Assembly: GCF_913566895.1 (NCBI RefSeq)
Contig: NZ_CAJYCN010000004.1
Coordinates: 62,001 to 126,000, forward strand
Direction: 5' to 3'
Source of the DNA: Listeria ilorinensis
GTDB lineage: Bacteria > Bacillota > Bacilli > Lactobacillales > Listeriaceae
Length of the DNA: 64,000 bases
The position numbers and the translations under genes were made by a program. Of the stretch, positions 26,344 through 37,920 are shown piece after piece; positions within the stretch are counted from its first letter, which is position 1, and each line of letters opens with the position of its first letter. The notes below the pieces were generated by a model. The model was given only the letters and a program-made list of their open reading frames with translations. It was not told the DNA's origin and made no database searches.

Positions 26344-26904
26344 ATGGCAAAGAAAAAAGAAAAACCAAAAACGAAAAAACAACAGTTTTTCAGTTGGGTT
26401 CTGGTTATTGTTTCAGCACTTCTCATTGCGCTGCTTGTAAGAGCATTTGTCTTTGCGCCTGTGAAAGTAGATGGGGAATCAATGATGCCGACCTATCATG
26501 ATGGGCAGCGGCTTTTCATAGAAAAAGTAACCAAGCCAGATCGATACGATAAAATTGTTTTTGATGCACCAGCAGAATTGGGAAATACAGAAGGTAGTTA
26601 TTTTATCAAGCGAGTGATTGGGGTTCCTGGAGATGAGATTGCTTTTAAAGATGGCGAGCTGTATGTTAACGGCAAGCGTCATATTGAGTCTTACCTTGCA
26701 GATGGCATGAAAACTTATTCACAGCCAGGATCAGGCGATGGAGATTTTACTCTGGAGGATATAACCGGGCAAACAACTGTGCCGGAAGGGAAACTTTTTG
26801 TTTTAGGAGATAACCGGGAAAACAGTACTGACAGTCGTATATTTGGCTTTATTGATGAAAGTGATGTTGATGGAGTCGTCATTAGTTTTTCAAATGACAA
26901 TTAA
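26344..26904 (+). CDS. sipY: Type I signal peptidase SipY-like
   Basis: Second of the tandem trio, 186 residues. A very basic N-terminus (MAKKKEKPKTKKQQ) precedes one membrane helix (about 17-37). Catalytic S46 is in GESMMPT and K89 in YFIKRVIGVPGD; box E reads GDNRENSTDSR. Terminators on both sides imply that each paralogue can be expressed on its own. The catalytic loop differs from SipX and SipZ (an insertion before YFIKR), consistent with different substrate preference. Confidence 0.9.
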   Translation: MAKKKEKPKTKKQQFFSWVLVIVSALLIALLVRAFVFAPVKVDGESMMPTYHDGQRLFIEKVTKPDRYDKIVFDAPAELGNTEGSYFIKRVIGVPGDEIAFKDGELYVNGKRHIESYLADGMKTYSQPGSGDGDFTLEDITGQTTVPEGKLFVLGDNRENSTDSRIFGFIDESDVDGVVISFSNDN

Positions 26905-26905
26905 T

Positions 26906-26940
26906 AGGAATCCGTGAAAATTCACGGATTCCTCTATTAT
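26906..26940 (+). terminator. Terminator between sipY and sipZ
   Basis: AGGAATCCGTGAA pairs perfectly with TTCACGGATTCCT (ending 26933); the following CTATTATTT is a weak U-run. Confidence 0.75.
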
Positions 26941-26997
26941 TTAGGCTTTTTTTTCGTTATAATGAAAATGAGAATTTCAAAATAGGCGGTGCAATTG

Positions 26998-27537
26998 TTG
27001 AAAGAAAAAAATTTAAAACGACTTTGGGCTTGGATTTGGGCACTGGTCGTAGCCGTTTTATTAGCTACCGTGATTCGTTATTACCTGTTCGTACCCATCA
27101 TTGTTGACGGTGTTTCAATGATGCCAACACTTCAGGATGGCGACCGAGTCATTATCAACAAATTCGGTCAAGTAGATCGTTTTGATGTGGTGGTCTTTCG
27201 TGAAGGTAAGAACGAGTACATCAAACGTGTGATTGGACTTCCAGGAGATAAGATCGAATATAAAAATGACGAACTGTATATCAATGACAAGAAGTATGAT
27301 GAACCTTATTTAAATGACTACAAGGAAAAAGTGACAGAAGGAAATTTGACGGATAACTATAGCACGGTGGAACAATTGGACGGTGGAAAAGTTCCGGACG
27401 ATACCTACTTTGTTATGGGCGATAACAGACGTGCCAGTCGAGATAGCAGAATCATCGGTCCAATCCCAAAAGAGGATATTGTGGGAACAACTTCGATTTG
27501 CTACTGGCCGCTAAGCGATGCAAAAATAATTGAATAA
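26998..27537 (+). CDS. sipZ: Type I signal peptidase SipZ-like
   Basis: Third signal peptidase, 179 residues from TTG 26998, which gives [10 protein letters not shown] as in the Listeria protein I recall and is well spaced from AGGCGG; GTG 26989 is an alternative. One membrane helix (about 9-30), S40 in GVSMMPT, K76 in [11 protein letters not shown] and box [12 protein letters not shown] are present. In L. monocytogenes SipZ is the dominant enzyme. It is 11 bases before rbgA, so the two may be cotranscribed. Confidence 0.9.
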   Translation: MKEKNLKRLWAWIWALVVAVLLATVIRYYLFVPIIVDGVSMMPTLQDGDRVIINKFGQVDRFDVVVFREGKNEYIKRVIGLPGDKIEYKNDELYINDKKYDEPYLNDYKEKVTEGNLTDNYSTVEQLDGGKVPDDTYFVMGDNRRASRDSRIIGPIPKEDIVGTTSICYWPLSDAKIIE

Positions 27538-27548
27538 GAGGGAAAAGT

Positions 27549-28436
27549 ATGACGATACAATGGTTTCCGGGACATATGGCGAAAGCACGCCGACAAGTTA
27601 CCGAAAAATTAAAATTAGTAGATGTGATTTTTGAGCTGGTAGATGCACGAATTCCGCAATCTTCCGCAAATCCCATGCTGGGAGAAATTATTCATCAGAA
27701 AAAAAGAATCATTATTTTAAATAAAGCCGACATGGCTGATGAGGCAGTGACAAAAAAATGGATTGAATTTTATCGTGCAAAAGGGCTTCCTGCTGTGGCT
27801 GTGAATTCATGGCAAGGAAAAAATATGCATGCGATCGAGCGCGCTGCTCAAGAAGTGATGGCTGAAAAATTTGAGAGACTTCGTGCGAAAGGGATGAAAC
27901 CACGGGCAATTCGAGCGATGATTTTAGGTATTCCTAATGTGGGAAAATCTACTTTGATCAATCGTTTAGCGAAGAAAAATATTGCGAAAACAGGAAATAA
28001 ACCGGGTGTTACGAAGGCGCAACAGTGGATCAAAGTGGGTAAAAGTTTGGAACTGCTGGATACACCGGGGATATTGTGGCCCAAATTCGAAGACCAAAGT
28101 GTCGGTTATAAGTTGGCACTTACCGGAGCGATTAAAGACGATCTTTTACAAATGGAAGATGTTGCTGCGTTTGGGCTGGCATTCTTGCATCAATACTACC
28201 CGCGGGCATTAACGACTTGGCTGGACTTAGAGGTGCCTCTAGAAGACACGGAGGAATTGCTGCGTCTCATAGCTGAAAAACGCCATCTAGTGGATCGTTA
28301 TCATGAACCAGATTATGGCCGTGCAGCAGAAGTGGTAGTGAGAGAAATCCGACAGCAGAAAATGGGGCAGATCAGCTTTGATATACCAGAAGAAATCGAG
28401 GAACAGATGAATGACAAAAACGATCAAGATGATTAA
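27549..28436 (+). CDS. rbgA: Ribosome biogenesis GTPase RbgA (YlqF)
   Basis: RbgA is needed for late assembly of the 50S subunit. The 295-residue protein shows the circularly permuted GTPase order: G4 NKAD near residue 58, then G1 GIPNVGKST near residue 128, then G3 DTPG near residue 173. The first residues [15 protein letters not shown] are the family hallmark. The C-terminal helical domain follows. It overlaps rnhB by 26 bases. Confidence 0.96.
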   Translation: MTIQWFPGHMAKARRQVTEKLKLVDVIFELVDARIPQSSANPMLGEIIHQKKRIIILNKADMADEAVTKKWIEFYRAKGLPAVAVNSWQGKNMHAIERAAQEVMAEKFERLRAKGMKPRAIRAMILGIPNVGKSTLINRLAKKNIAKTGNKPGVTKAQQWIKVGKSLELLDTPGILWPKFEDQSVGYKLALTGAIKDDLLQMEDVAAFGLAFLHQYYPRALTTWLDLEVPLEDTEELLRLIAEKRHLVDRYHEPDYGRAAEVVVREIRQQKMGQISFDIPEEIEEQMNDKNDQDD

Positions 28437-29181
28437 AAATGAGCTTTCTAACGTAAAACATCCAGATGAACTGACTGCTTTTTTCAATGATCCTCGTAAA
28501 GGTGTACAAAAACTTGCTGAACAAGCAAACAAACGGCTAACAAAAGAAGCATTACTGTTGGAAAAATATGAGACAATGTGCCGTTATGAACGCGCAGCTT
28601 ATCAAAAGGGTGCCAGATATATCGCTGGGATTGATGAAGTAGGTCGCGGGCCTCTGGCAGGGCCGGTAGTTTCGGCTGCAGTCATTTTACCATCAGATGC
28701 TAAACTTTTTGGCGTCAATGACTCTAAGCAACTGAGCGAAGCGAAACGAGAGTATTTATTTGAAGAAATCAAACAAACTGCAGTTAGTATAGGTATAGGT
28801 ATCATTCCTCATGATGTGATTGATCAGGTAAATATCTATGAGGCAACAAAGCTGGCAATGAAGGCAGCCGTTGAAAATTTGACGGTGGAGCCAGATCATC
28901 TTCTGATCGATGCGATGCCGCTGGGCTATATGGAAAATGAGACTTCTTTGATCAAAGGAGACAGCTTGAGCGTTTCAATTGCTGCTGCTTCGATTATTGC
29001 AAAGGTCACGCGGGATCAGATGATGAGGCAGTATGCACGAACGTATCCCGGCTATGATTTCGAACACAATATGGGATACGGAACGAAAAACCACTTACAA
29101 GGACTGAAAGAATTGGGCATTACGCCGATTCATCGAAAAAGTTTTTCACCAGTAAAAGAATCAATGTTGCATTTTGAATGA
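28411..29181 (+). CDS. rnhB: Ribonuclease HII
   Basis: RNase HII removes RNA from RNA-DNA hybrids and single ribonucleotides from DNA. The 256-residue protein has an N-terminal extension of about 70 residues, then the catalytic core starting [19 protein letters not shown], with further acidic residues at the expected ISA and LIDA motifs. The start at 28411 lies inside the end of rbgA; ATG 28429 is an alternative. The overlap suggests coupling. Confidence 0.94.
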   Translation: MTKTIKMIKNELSNVKHPDELTAFFNDPRKGVQKLAEQANKRLTKEALLLEKYETMCRYERAAYQKGARYIAGIDEVGRGPLAGPVVSAAVILPSDAKLFGVNDSKQLSEAKREYLFEEIKQTAVSIGIGIIPHDVIDQVNIYEATKLAMKAAVENLTVEPDHLLIDAMPLGYMENETSLIKGDSLSVSIAAASIIAKVTRDQMMRQYARTYPGYDFEHNMGYGTKNHLQGLKELGITPIHRKSFSPVKESMLHFE

Positions 29182-29314
29182 GTGATAACTACAGCAAATA
29201 AGATAAAAGGGAGTTTTCTATAGGGAAGCTTCTTTTTTTGATGCTGAAAACTTAATTTTACCGATTTTACGAATATTCCACGTCGTTCTACAATAGAATT
29301 CAGGAGGGGATGAT

Positions 29315-30130
29315 ATGGATTTACAGCGAAGGGAAACTTGGCAAAAGTTATTGCATCTTCCAGCACGAAAAAGAGCTGAAATTTGGCAAATTGTTTGTAA
29401 AGAAGAAGTTTTTTGTTATACAGAAAATATGTTTAAAAGGCGATTTCTTCAGCCAACGGACAATCTGTTTAGTGAAGCAGATAAAGAAGATCAAACATTT
29501 CTCTTTTATTTAGATGATGACTATCCAGCTCTACTGAGAGAAATTCCATATGCGCCACCCGTATTGTTTTACCGAGGAAATCGATCAGTCCTTTCAAAAA
29601 AAACAATCAGTTTTGTTGGGCCAAGGTATGCAAGTGATTATGGGCGAGAAGCCACACATTTTTTAATTCGCGGACTCCGCCAGACAAACTGGGCGATCGT
29701 TAGTGGTTTAGCAAAAGGGATCGACACGTCTGCTCACCAAGCTGCCAGTCAAGTCGGGCTCATGACAATCGCCATTTTAGGAGCGGGATTCGGACATATC
29801 TATCCAGCAGAGAATCGGCCACTTTTTCAAGAAATTGCGGAAAGTGGCTTAGCTTTAACAGAATATACATTTCATACAAGGCCCAGAAAATGGCATTTTC
29901 CAGACCGAAATCGCTTGATCAGTGGAATTTCAAAAGGAACGGTTGTTGTGGCGGCACGCGAACAAAGTGGATCCTTAATTACAGCTTATAGTGCTCTTGA
30001 ACAAAATCGAGAAGTATTTGCTGTCCCTGGTCGGATTTTTGATCAAGAAGAAAGGGGTTGTCATCGATTGATTCAAGAAGGAGCAAAGTTGATTTTTAAT
30101 AGTGCGCATATAATAGAAGAAATTGATTAA
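29315..30130 (+). CDS. dprA: DNA-processing protein DprA (short form)
   Basis: DprA binds incoming single-stranded DNA and loads RecA in natural transformation. The 271-residue protein has the Rossmann-like domain with FVGPRYASDYGREA, SGLAKGIDTSAHQAA and GTVVVAAREQSGSLITA. It lacks the C-terminal winged helix seen in longer members, as is usual for Firmicutes. An AGGAGGGG site precedes ATG 29315. It lies in the conserved rnhB-dprA-topA order. Whether the organism is transformable cannot be judged from this window. Confidence 0.94.
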   Translation: MDLQRRETWQKLLHLPARKRAEIWQIVCKEEVFCYTENMFKRRFLQPTDNLFSEADKEDQTFLFYLDDDYPALLREIPYAPPVLFYRGNRSVLSKKTISFVGPRYASDYGREATHFLIRGLRQTNWAIVSGLAKGIDTSAHQAASQVGLMTIAILGAGFGHIYPAENRPLFQEIAESGLALTEYTFHTRPRKWHFPDRNRLISGISKGTVVVAAREQSGSLITAYSALEQNREVFAVPGRIFDQEERGCHRLIQEGAKLIFNSAHIIEEID

Positions 30131-30249
30131 ATAATGTTTTTGTATTTTGTAAGGGATTTTTCTTGCAATTCCTCATTTTTTGAGATAAGTTTGCTAAAGA
30201 ATCTATTTCACTCTCAACATTGAATTTCGTATTATTTTTATATTCAGGA

Positions 30250-30278
30250 TTGACAAACCTTTTTTTAAAGGCTATTAT
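30250..30278 (+). promoter_or_regulatory. topA promoter
   Basis: TTGACA (30250-30255), 17 bases, TATTAT (30273-30278), 102 bases before topA. Confidence 0.75.
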
Positions 30279-30379
30279 TTACTACTGAATTACCAGTAAT
30301 ACGAAACAAAAAACGAGGCAGAAAATAGCCTGCTCTATTTAGCCCGTTTAGTTGACCCATATTAGGGAGGAAATTTTGA

Positions 30380-32458
30380 ATGGCAGACTATCTAGTTATT
30401 GTGGAATCACCCGCAAAAGCAAAAACAATTGAAAAATACCTAGGGAAAAAATATAAAGTAAAGGCTTCGATGGGGCATGTACGGGATTTGCCGAAAAGCC
30501 AAATGGGTATTGATTTTGAACATCATTATGATCCGAAATATATCACAATTCGTGGCAAAGGTCCTGTTTTAAAAGAACTAAAACAGGCGGCTAAAAAAGC
30601 CAAAAAAGTCTATCTGGCAGCTGACCCGGATCGTGAAGGGGAAGCTATTGCCTGGCACTTGGCGCACAGCTTGGATCTTGATCAAACTGATGATTTGCGC
30701 GTTGTTTTTAATGAGATTACCAAAGAAGCAGTCAAAGAATCTTTTAAGACCCCGCGTAAGATTGATATGGATCTCGTTGATGCCCAACAGGCTCGGCGTG
30801 TTTTAGATCGTCTCGTAGGTTATAATATCAGTCCGATTTTATGGAAAAAAGTCAAAAAAGGATTGAGTGCTGGACGTGTTCAATCCGTTGCACTTCGTCT
30901 GATTATTGATCGTGAAAGAGAAATCAAAGCGTTTAAACCAGAAGAATATTGGACGATTGATGGAAACTTCAAAAAAGGTAGGAAAGCATTCCAAGCCGCT
31001 TTTTATGGCTATGATGGTAAGAAACAAAAATTGTCTAGTGTAGAAGATGTGCAAAAAGTGATGGCGCGTTTAAAAGGAAAAGATTACGAAGTGATAGATG
31101 TTACGAAGAAAGAGCGTCTACGTAATCCTGCAGCTCCTTTTACGACTTCCAGCTTGCAACAGGAAGCAGCTCGGAAACTCAATTTCCGGACAAGAAAAAC
31201 TATGATGCTGGCGCAACAGCTTTATGAAGGGATCGCGCTTGGTAGACAAGGAACGGTCGGTTTGATTACCTATATGCGTACCGATTCGACTCGGATTTCG
31301 GATACAGCTACACAAGAAGCACATCAATATATTGTTGATCAATACGGTAGTGAGTTTGCGCGTACTAAAAAAAGAACAGACAAGAACCAAAAAGGCGCAC
31401 AAGATGCCCATGAAGCGATTCGTCCGACAAGTGTGATGCGGAGCCCGCAAGAAATGAAAGAATATTTGAGTCGTGATCAATTACGTCTTTACAAGTTGAT
31501 TTGGGAACGATTTATTGCAAGTCAAATGACACCGGCGGTTCTTGATACAATGCGTGTAGATTTGAACAACAATGGCGTAATTTTCCGTGCAAATGGATCG
31601 AAAATCAAATTTGCAGGTTTTATGAAAGTCTATGTTGAAAGTAGTGACGATAACAAAGAAGAAAAAGAAAATATTTTACCAGAGCTGGAAAAGGGAGATA
31701 ATGTTAAATCAGACTCTCTTGAGCAAAGACAACACTTTACTCAGCCACCTCCACGTTATACAGAAGCTCGGCTGGTTAAAACGTTGGAAGAGATCGGCGT
31801 AGGGCGTCCATCTACCTATGCACCGACACTTGATACGATTCAGCGGCGCAACTATGTATCGTTGAATAATAAGCGATTTGAGCCTACTGAACTGGGTGAA
31901 ATCGTGAATGAGTTGATCGAAGAATATTTCCCTGAGATTCTAAACGTTGAATTCACGGCTAATATGGAGTCGGAATTAGATGAAATCGAGCATGGGAAAA
32001 TGGATTGGATCCAAGTTATCGATGAATTTTATAAAGGTTTCGAGCCCAATGTCAAGCGTGCGGACGAGGAAATGGAGAAAATTGAGATCAAGGATGAGCC
32101 GGCCGGGATTGATTGTGATGTCTGCGGGGCACCCATGGTTATCAAGATGGGTAAATATGGTAAGTTCTTAGCTTGTAGTCGTTTCCCTGATTGTCGCAAC
32201 ACAAAACCAATCGTGAAAGAAATTGGGGTTGCTTGTCCAAAATGTGGCAAAGGTCATGTAATTGAAAGAAAAAGTAAGAAAAAACGGATATTCTACGGTT
32301 GTGATCGTTATCCTGATTGTGACTATGTTTCTTGGGATAAACCTGTGGGAAGGCCTTGTCCAAAATGTGGTAAACATGATTTGGTTGAGAAAAAACTCAA
32401 AAAAGGCATTCAAATTCAGTGTACGAGCTGTGACTACAAAGAAGAGACACAAAAATAA
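30380..32458 (+). CDS. topA: DNA topoisomerase I
   Basis: The type IA topoisomerase relaxes negative supercoils. The 692-residue protein starts with the TOPRIM domain ([18 protein letters not shown], with the DxDxE equivalent AADPDREGE), has the active-site tyrosine in [12 protein letters not shown], and ends with three zinc-ribbon modules (CDVCGAP...CSRFPDC, CPKCGKG...CDRYPDC, CPKCGKH...CTSC). The ribosome site is GGGAGG. The order dprA-topA-trmFO is conserved. Confidence 0.97.
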   Translation: MADYLVIVESPAKAKTIEKYLGKKYKVKASMGHVRDLPKSQMGIDFEHHYDPKYITIRGKGPVLKELKQAAKKAKKVYLAADPDREGEAIAWHLAHSLDLDQTDDLRVVFNEITKEAVKESFKTPRKIDMDLVDAQQARRVLDRLVGYNISPILWKKVKKGLSAGRVQSVALRLIIDREREIKAFKPEEYWTIDGNFKKGRKAFQAAFYGYDGKKQKLSSVEDVQKVMARLKGKDYEVIDVTKKERLRNPAAPFTTSSLQQEAARKLNFRTRKTMMLAQQLYEGIALGRQGTVGLITYMRTDSTRISDTATQEAHQYIVDQYGSEFARTKKRTDKNQKGAQDAHEAIRPTSVMRSPQEMKEYLSRDQLRLYKLIWERFIASQMTPAVLDTMRVDLNNNGVIFRANGSKIKFAGFMKVYVESSDDNKEEKENILPELEKGDNVKSDSLEQRQHFTQPPPRYTEARLVKTLEEIGVGRPSTYAPTLDTIQRRNYVSLNNKRFEPTELGEIVNELIEEYFPEILNVEFTANMESELDEIEHGKMDWIQVIDEFYKGFEPNVKRADEEMEKIEIKDEPAGIDCDVCGAPMVIKMGKYGKFLACSRFPDCRNTKPIVKEIGVACPKCGKGHVIERKSKKKRIFYGCDRYPDCDYVSWDKPVGRPCPKCGKHDLVEKKLKKGIQIQCTSCDYKEETQK

Positions 32459-32468
32459 ACAAATTCGG

Positions 32469-32500
32469 GGGACATTGGAGAACCGGCCAATGTCCCTTTA
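32469..32500 (+). terminator. Terminator between topA and trmFO
   Basis: GGGACATTGG (32469-32478) pairs with CCAATGTCCC (32487-32496), followed by TTTA; the short U-run may allow readthrough into trmFO. Confidence 0.65.
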
Positions 32501-32523
32501 ATCAGATTTGGGGGAATGAAAAA

Positions 32524-33828
32524 ATGGAAAAGAAAGTCAATGTGATTGGTGCCGGACTTGCGGGTTCAGAGGCTGCTTGGCAATTAGCAAAGCGGGGGAT
32601 TCATGTTGATCTGTATGAAATGCGTCCAGTAAAGCAGACACCTGCGCATCATACCGATCAATTTGCGGAATTAGTCTGTACGAATTCCTTACGTGCTAAT
32701 AACTTGACCAATGCTGTCGGTGTTATCAAAGAAGAGATGCGGATACTTGACTCGATTATCATCCAAGCGGCTGATCGTGCTTCTGTTCCGGCTGGGGGAG
32801 CTCTTGCCGTTGATCGGCATGAGTTTTCAGGATATGTAACAGAACAAGTAAAAAATCATCCCTTAGTAACTGTACATACAGAAGAAGTGACAGAAATTCC
32901 CGAAGGTCCAACTGTTATTGCAACTGGACCGCTTACCAGTGAAAGTCTAGCGAAAGAGATTCGACAATTGACTGGAGAAGAACATCTTTATTTCTATGAT
33001 GCGGCTGCACCGATTATTGAAAGGGACAGCATTGATATGGAGAAAGTCTATCTGAAATCGCGTTATGATAAAGGGGAAGCTGCGTATCTAAATTGTCCGA
33101 TGACAGAAGAAGAATTTACAGCTTTTTATGAGGCGTTGATTACTGCTGAGACTGCTGAACGAAAGAGCTTTGAAAAAGAGATTTTCTTTGAAGGATGCAT
33201 GCCGATTGAAGTCATGGCTAAACGTGGTATTAAAACGATGCTGTTCGGTCCACTTAAACCTGTGGGGCTGGAAGATCCTAAAACTGGCAGAAGACCTTAT
33301 GCTGTTTTGCAATTACGTCAAGACGATGCTGCCGGCACTTTATTCAATATGGTAGGTTTCCAAACACATCTAAAATGGGGCGAACAGAAACGTGTTTTTC
33401 AAATGATACCAGGACTTGAAAATGCTGAGATCGTGCGTTATGGTGTAATGCATCGCAATACATTTATTAACTCGCCAAAAGTTATGATGCCTACTTATCA
33501 ATTAAAAGAAAACCCGTCACTCTTTTTTGCTGGACAAATGACAGGTGTTGAAGGATATGTGGAGTCAGCGGCAAGTGGTCTTGCTGCGGGTATCAATGCC
33601 GCGCGCTATATAAATGGTGAATCACCAGTTGTATTTCCTGAAGAAAGTGCGATTGGCAGTATGGCTCGTTATATCACGAGTACAGCATCAAAAACCTTCC
33701 AGCCAATGAATGTTAACTTTGGACTTTTCCCGGAATTGCCTGAAAGAATTCGCGCAAAACAAGAGCGAAATGAGAAATTAGCGGAAAGAGCATTAAATGC
33801 TATAAAAACACTTGCAGAACAGATGTAA
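32524..33828 (+). CDS. trmFO: tRNA (uracil-54 C5)-methyltransferase, folate-dependent
   Basis: TrmFO makes ribothymidine at position 54 of tRNAs using methylenetetrahydrofolate and FAD. The 434-residue protein begins with the FAD-binding motif [13 protein letters not shown] and has the family signatures [18 protein letters not shown] and [16 protein letters not shown]. It was formerly called Gid. A GGGGGAATGAAAAA leader supplies the ribosome site. Confidence 0.96.
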   Translation: MEKKVNVIGAGLAGSEAAWQLAKRGIHVDLYEMRPVKQTPAHHTDQFAELVCTNSLRANNLTNAVGVIKEEMRILDSIIIQAADRASVPAGGALAVDRHEFSGYVTEQVKNHPLVTVHTEEVTEIPEGPTVIATGPLTSESLAKEIRQLTGEEHLYFYDAAAPIIERDSIDMEKVYLKSRYDKGEAAYLNCPMTEEEFTAFYEALITAETAERKSFEKEIFFEGCMPIEVMAKRGIKTMLFGPLKPVGLEDPKTGRRPYAVLQLRQDDAAGTLFNMVGFQTHLKWGEQKRVFQMIPGLENAEIVRYGVMHRNTFINSPKVMMPTYQLKENPSLFFAGQMTGVEGYVESAASGLAAGINAARYINGESPVVFPEESAIGSMARYITSTASKTFQPMNVNFGLFPELPERIRAKQERNEKLAERALNAIKTLAEQM

Positions 33829-33845
33829 AACTACTATAATAGGTG

Positions 33846-33871
33846 GGGCTGAGCGTAATTGCTCAGTCTCT
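33846..33871 (+). terminator. Terminator of trmFO
   Basis: GGCTGAGC and GCTCAGTC form a stem around GTAATT, followed by TCTTT. Confidence 0.6.
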
Positions 33872-33940
33872 TTGACATACGGAGAAAATGGTATACAAGA
33901 TTGTCATCCTTCGTGAAAAAGCGAACAGCTGGCGACCTCC

Positions 33941-33968
33941 TTGACAATTGGTCTAGACTAATTTTAAC
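33941..33968 (+). promoter_or_regulatory. Orphan promoter with NagR/GntR-like operator
   Basis: TTGACA (33941-33946) directly abuts ATTGGTCTAGACTAAT (33947-33962), a near-palindrome that resembles the dre site of NagR/DasR-type regulators of amino-sugar use. A weak -10 (TTTAAC, 33963-33968) follows, then GGAGTG and a TTG that opens only an 7-codon frame. No intact gene follows before xerC. Confidence 0.5.
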
Positions 33969-34103
33969 GGAGTGTTATTGCCTATAAAATTAGTGAATTG
34001 ATCGACTTTCAAGATTAATTGGAAATGTTGTGAAAAATGCGTAAATTGTTTGCAACTCAGGATTAATTGTGGTACCATGATAATGTTTGAGAGGTGTGTA
34101 ATC

Positions 34104-35009
34104 TTGGAAGACGATAAAAGAGCAGAACAAGCGTTTATGGATTATTTGATGAATGAACGCAATTATTCTGTAAATACCGCACTTGCTTATAAACAAGATA
34201 TTCTGGATTTTCAAACTTTTTTAAATCAACAGGCAATCGCAGGCTTTCGGGCTGTTACCTTTATGGATGTGCGTTTATACCTGACAGAGCTGAAAAAGGA
34301 AAAATATGCACGAACATCTGTCGCTCGAAAATTGTCGAGTCTCAGAAGCTTTTATACGTTCATGCTTCGGGAAAATCTTGTTGGAACCAATCCCTTCACC
34401 TCCGTTTCTCATGCGAAAAATCAGTTAAGGCTTCCGAAGTTTTTCTACTCAGAAGAAATGGAAGCTTTGTTTCAGGTGGTTTATCAGGATGATGAAGCGC
34501 TTACAATGAGGGATCGTGTGATGTTGGAATTGTTGTATGGGACAGGAATTCGTGTTTCAGAGTGTGCCGGTGTTCGTCTATCTGATATAGATAAAACCTA
34601 TCAAGCGATCTTAATTAGGGGAAAAGGGAACAAAGAGCGCTATGTTCCTTATGGTGCATTTTTGGAAGATGCAATCACAGCTTACTTGGGCGGGGGGCGC
34701 AAGAAGCTGATGACAGCGTATCACAAAGAGCACGATGTTTTGCTTGTAAATCATTATGGTGATCCACTTACAACGAGAGGGATCCGCTATTGTTTAACAA
34801 AAATTATTGATGAAGCAGCTTTGACACGCAAAATCTATCCGCATATGTTGCGACATACATTTGCAACAGATTTACTAAACAATGGGGCTGATATGCGGAC
34901 TGTGCAGGAGCTTTTGGGACATGCAAGTCTATCATCGACACAAATCTATACACATGTCACAAAAGAACATCTGAAAGCGACCTACATGAAGCATCACCCT
35001 CGAGCATAA
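34104..35009 (+). CDS. xerC: Tyrosine recombinase XerC (CodV)
   Basis: XerC with its partner XerD resolves chromosome dimers at dif during division. The 301-residue protein has the N-terminal SAM-like core-binding domain and the C-terminal catalytic domain with the R-H-R-Y set: [40 protein letters not shown] 34104 is chosen because GAGAGGTG precedes it; ATG 34077 and 34083 are alternatives. It heads the codV-hslV-hslU-codY cluster, 19 bases before hslV. Confidence 0.94.
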   Translation: MEDDKRAEQAFMDYLMNERNYSVNTALAYKQDILDFQTFLNQQAIAGFRAVTFMDVRLYLTELKKEKYARTSVARKLSSLRSFYTFMLRENLVGTNPFTSVSHAKNQLRLPKFFYSEEMEALFQVVYQDDEALTMRDRVMLELLYGTGIRVSECAGVRLSDIDKTYQAILIRGKGNKERYVPYGAFLEDAITAYLGGGRKKLMTAYHKEHDVLLVNHYGDPLTTRGIRYCLTKIIDEAALTRKIYPHMLRHTFATDLLNNGADMRTVQELLGHASLSSTQIYTHVTKEHLKATYMKHHPRA

Positions 35010-35028
35010 TGAGTAGGAGGCGGAAAAA

Positions 35029-35568
35029 ATGGAAATGCATGCAACAACGATTTTTGCAGTCCAACATAACGGCAAAGCGGCAATGGCTGGTGACGGACAG
35101 GTTACACTTGGCGAGTCAGTCATTATGAAACATACGGCACGGAAAGTAAGACGTCTGTTTCATGATAAAGTTATTGCGGGCTTTGCAGGTTCTGTAGCAG
35201 ATGCTTTTACCCTTTTTGAAAAATTTGAAGGTAAATTGAATGAATACAATGGGAATCTAGAAAGAGCAGCCGTTGAACTTGCCCAACAGTGGCGGAGTGA
35301 TAACGTGCTGAGAAAACTTGAAGCCATGCTGATCGTCATGGATAGCGAAACCATTCTTCTTGTATCGGGGACTGGCGAGGTAATTGAGCCGGATGATGGA
35401 ATTCTTGCGATTGGCTCTGGTGGCAATTATGCACTGGCGGCAGGACGTGCCCTGAAACGGCATAATGGCGAACAGATGGAAGCGAAAGAAATTGCCCGAC
35501 ATGCTTTAGAGATCGCATCAGAAATTTGTGTGTTTACAAATGACCACATCATAGTGGAAGAACTCTAA
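35029..35568 (+). CDS. hslV: HslV (ClpQ), proteasome-like protease subunit
   Basis: HslV is the peptidase of the HslUV two-ring protease. The protein (179 residues) begins [13 protein letters not shown]; removal of five residues would expose the threonine nucleophile of TTIFAV. Further family motifs are [10 protein letters not shown] and [20 protein letters not shown] precedes the start and hslU follows 14 bases after the stop. Sequence is very close to the Listeria protein as I remember it. Confidence 0.96.
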   Translation: MEMHATTIFAVQHNGKAAMAGDGQVTLGESVIMKHTARKVRRLFHDKVIAGFAGSVADAFTLFEKFEGKLNEYNGNLERAAVELAQQWRSDNVLRKLEAMLIVMDSETILLVSGTGEVIEPDDGILAIGSGGNYALAAGRALKRHNGEQMEAKEIARHALEIASEICVFTNDHIIVEEL

Positions 35569-35582
35569 AAGGAGTGTTGCAA

Positions 35583-36992
35583 GTGAGTACTGGATCTGGA
35601 ACGATGAATTTAACACCAAGACAAATTGTGGAAAGACTTGATCAGTATATCGTGGGTCAAACCGGTGCTAAAAAGTCTGTTGCTGTAGCCTTACGAAATC
35701 GTTATCGACGGACATTGATGGATGAAATGATTCGCGATGAGGTGATTCCGAAAAATATTCTGATGATTGGACCTACAGGAGTCGGAAAAACCGAAATTGC
35801 AAGAAGAATCGCCAAAATCGTCAAAGCACCTTTTACAAAAGTAGAGGCGACAAAATTTACGGAAGTGGGCTATGTCGGTCGCGATGTTGAATCGATGGTT
35901 CGCGACTTAGTTGAAGTTTCTGTCAGACTTGTGAAGGAAGAAAAAATGCAACTTGTACGTGTCAAAGCGGAGAAGAACGCAGAGAAACGTCTTGTCAAGC
36001 TGCTTGCTCCTAGTCAAAAGAAGAAACAGCAGACAGGCCAGAATCCGTTTGAAGCTTTATTTAGTGGCGGGAATATCGCACAGCAGGATGAGGAGGAACC
36101 AGTTGATCAGGAATTACAAACTAAACGCAGCAAAATAGAATGGCAGCTGCAAAATGGTGAATTAGATCAAGAAATGGTTACCGTAGAAGTCACGGAGCAA
36201 CAAAACCAAATGTTTGATTTGATGCGTGGAAGCGGAATGGATCAAATGGCTGGCATGCAAGACGCATTTAGCAATCTGTTTCCTGCTCGCAAGAAAAAAC
36301 GAAAAGTAACCGTTCGGGAAGCCAAAAAAATTCTTTTTGAAGATGAAGCTTCCAAATTGATTGACAATGACGAAGTGGCTTCTGAGGGAATCAGACGTGC
36401 TGAACAGACTGGTATCATTTTCATCGATGAAATCGACAAAATTGCGAGTAAGGAAGGTGGCGGGAATGCCCAAATATCACGTGAAGGTGTGCAGCGCGAT
36501 ATTCTCCCCATCGTTGAAGGCTCTCAGGTGGCGACCAAATATGGCTCAGTCAGCACTGAATACATTTTGTTTATTGCAGCAGGAGCCTTCCATATTTCCA
36601 AACCGTCAGACTTGATCCCTGAACTTCAAGGGCGTTTTCCTATCCGGATTGAACTTGATAAGCTTTCTGAGGAAGATTTTATCAAGATTTTAACAGAACC
36701 AGATAATGCATTGATTAAACAGTACAAAGCACTTCTTCAGACGGAAGGAATTGAACTGATTTTCACGAAAGAAGCGGTGGAGCGATTGGCGCAAATTGCT
36801 TTTCAAGTCAATCAGGATTCCGATAACATTGGTGCCAGACGGCTTCACACGATTCTTGAGAAGTTGTTAGAGGACCTCTTGTTCGAGGCGCCGGATATCA
36901 ATTTGGAATCAGTGACAGTCACAGAAGGCTATGTCAATGAAAAACTACAAGGAATCATGAATAATAAAGATTTAACGCAATTTATTTTATAA
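35583..36992 (+). CDS. hslU: HslU (ClpY), ATPase of the HslUV protease
   Basis: HslU is the AAA+ unfoldase that feeds HslV. I place the start at GTG 35583, eight bases after AAAAGGAG, giving 469 residues, the length I recall for Listeria ClpY; GTG 35574 is too near the ribosome site. Motifs are Walker A GPTGVGKT, the GYVGRD pore loop, a long intermediate domain (about residues 110-245) and Walker [10 protein letters not shown]. The C-terminus LTQFIL inserts into HslV. Confidence 0.95.
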   Translation: MSTGSGTMNLTPRQIVERLDQYIVGQTGAKKSVAVALRNRYRRTLMDEMIRDEVIPKNILMIGPTGVGKTEIARRIAKIVKAPFTKVEATKFTEVGYVGRDVESMVRDLVEVSVRLVKEEKMQLVRVKAEKNAEKRLVKLLAPSQKKKQQTGQNPFEALFSGGNIAQQDEEEPVDQELQTKRSKIEWQLQNGELDQEMVTVEVTEQQNQMFDLMRGSGMDQMAGMQDAFSNLFPARKKKRKVTVREAKKILFEDEASKLIDNDEVASEGIRRAEQTGIIFIDEIDKIASKEGGGNAQISREGVQRDILPIVEGSQVATKYGSVSTEYILFIAAGAFHISKPSDLIPELQGRFPIRIELDKLSEEDFIKILTEPDNALIKQYKALLQTEGIELIFTKEAVERLAQIAFQVNQDSDNIGARRLHTILEKLLEDLLFEAPDINLESVTVTEGYVNEKLQGIMNNKDLTQFIL

Positions 36993-37011
36993 ACTTTAGG
37001 AGGATTTAATA

Positions 37012-37791
37012 ATGAGCTTATTAGAAAAAACAAGAAAAATTAATTCCATGCTACAAAATGCGGCAGGAAAAACAGTGAACTTCAAAGAAATGGCGGACAC
37101 ATTAAGTGATGTAATCGAAGCAAATACGTATATCGTAAGTCGTAAAGGGAAACTTTTGGGCTATTCAGAAATTTTGCCGATTGAAAATGAACGTATGAAA
37201 CAAATGCTTACAGAGCGCCAATTTCCAGAAGAATATACGCAAAGCTTATTCAATGTGAATGAAACTTCTCCTAATTTAGAAGTGTCAAGTCATTATACAG
37301 CTTTTCCGATTGAAAACAGCGACTTATTTACAAAAGGTTTAACAACAATCGTGCCGATTGTTGGTGGTGGGGAACGTCTAGGTACATTGATTCTTTCTCG
37401 TTTAGAGAATCGTTTCAATGATGATGATTTATTGCTGGCTGAATATGGTAGCACAGTTGTCGGTATGGAGATCCTTCATGAAAAAGCAGAAGAAATCGAA
37501 GAAGAAGCAAGAAGTCGTGCTGTTGTTCAAATGGCGATCAGTTCGCTTTCTTACAGTGAGCTCGAAGCAATTGAACATATCTTTGATGAGCTGAATGGCA
37601 AAGAAGGCTTGCTTGTCGCTTCTAAAATTGCAGACCGTGTAGGTATTACCCGTTCTGTTATTGTCAATGCACTTCGTAAACTTGAAAGTGCTGGTGTTAT
37701 TGATTCGCGTTCACTTGGCATGAAAGGAACCTTTATTCGTGTCTTGAATGACAAATTCCTTGTCGAACTGGAAAAATTGAAAAATAACTAA
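37012..37791 (+). CDS. codY: CodY, global nutrient-responsive repressor
   Basis: CodY senses GTP and branched-chain amino acids and controls metabolism and, in Listeria, virulence. The 259-residue protein has an N-terminal GAF domain (about 1-155) and a C-terminal winged HTH ([22 protein letters not shown]). AGGAGG precedes ATG 37012. It ends the xerC-hslVU-codY operon and has its own terminator. Confidence 0.97.
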   Translation: MSLLEKTRKINSMLQNAAGKTVNFKEMADTLSDVIEANTYIVSRKGKLLGYSEILPIENERMKQMLTERQFPEEYTQSLFNVNETSPNLEVSSHYTAFPIENSDLFTKGLTTIVPIVGGGERLGTLILSRLENRFNDDDLLLAEYGSTVVGMEILHEKAEEIEEEARSRAVVQMAISSLSYSELEAIEHIFDELNGKEGLLVASKIADRVGITRSVIVNALRKLESAGVIDSRSLGMKGTFIRVLNDKFLVELEKLKNN

Positions 37792-37810
37792 GTTAGAGTT
37801 TTATAAGATT

Positions 37811-37847
37811 AAGACCTCCTTCTTTTTTGAAGCAAGGGGGTCTTTTT
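37811..37847 (+). terminator. Terminator of codY
   Basis: AAGACCTCCTT pairs with AAGGGGGTCTT (one G-T wobble), followed by a T-run. Confidence 0.8.
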
Positions 37848-37920
37848 ATGCCCACTGGTTCTATTTTCCATAGATATTTGCTAAAATAGAAAAGAACTTG
37901 TTGAATTTGGAGGGGAAGAT

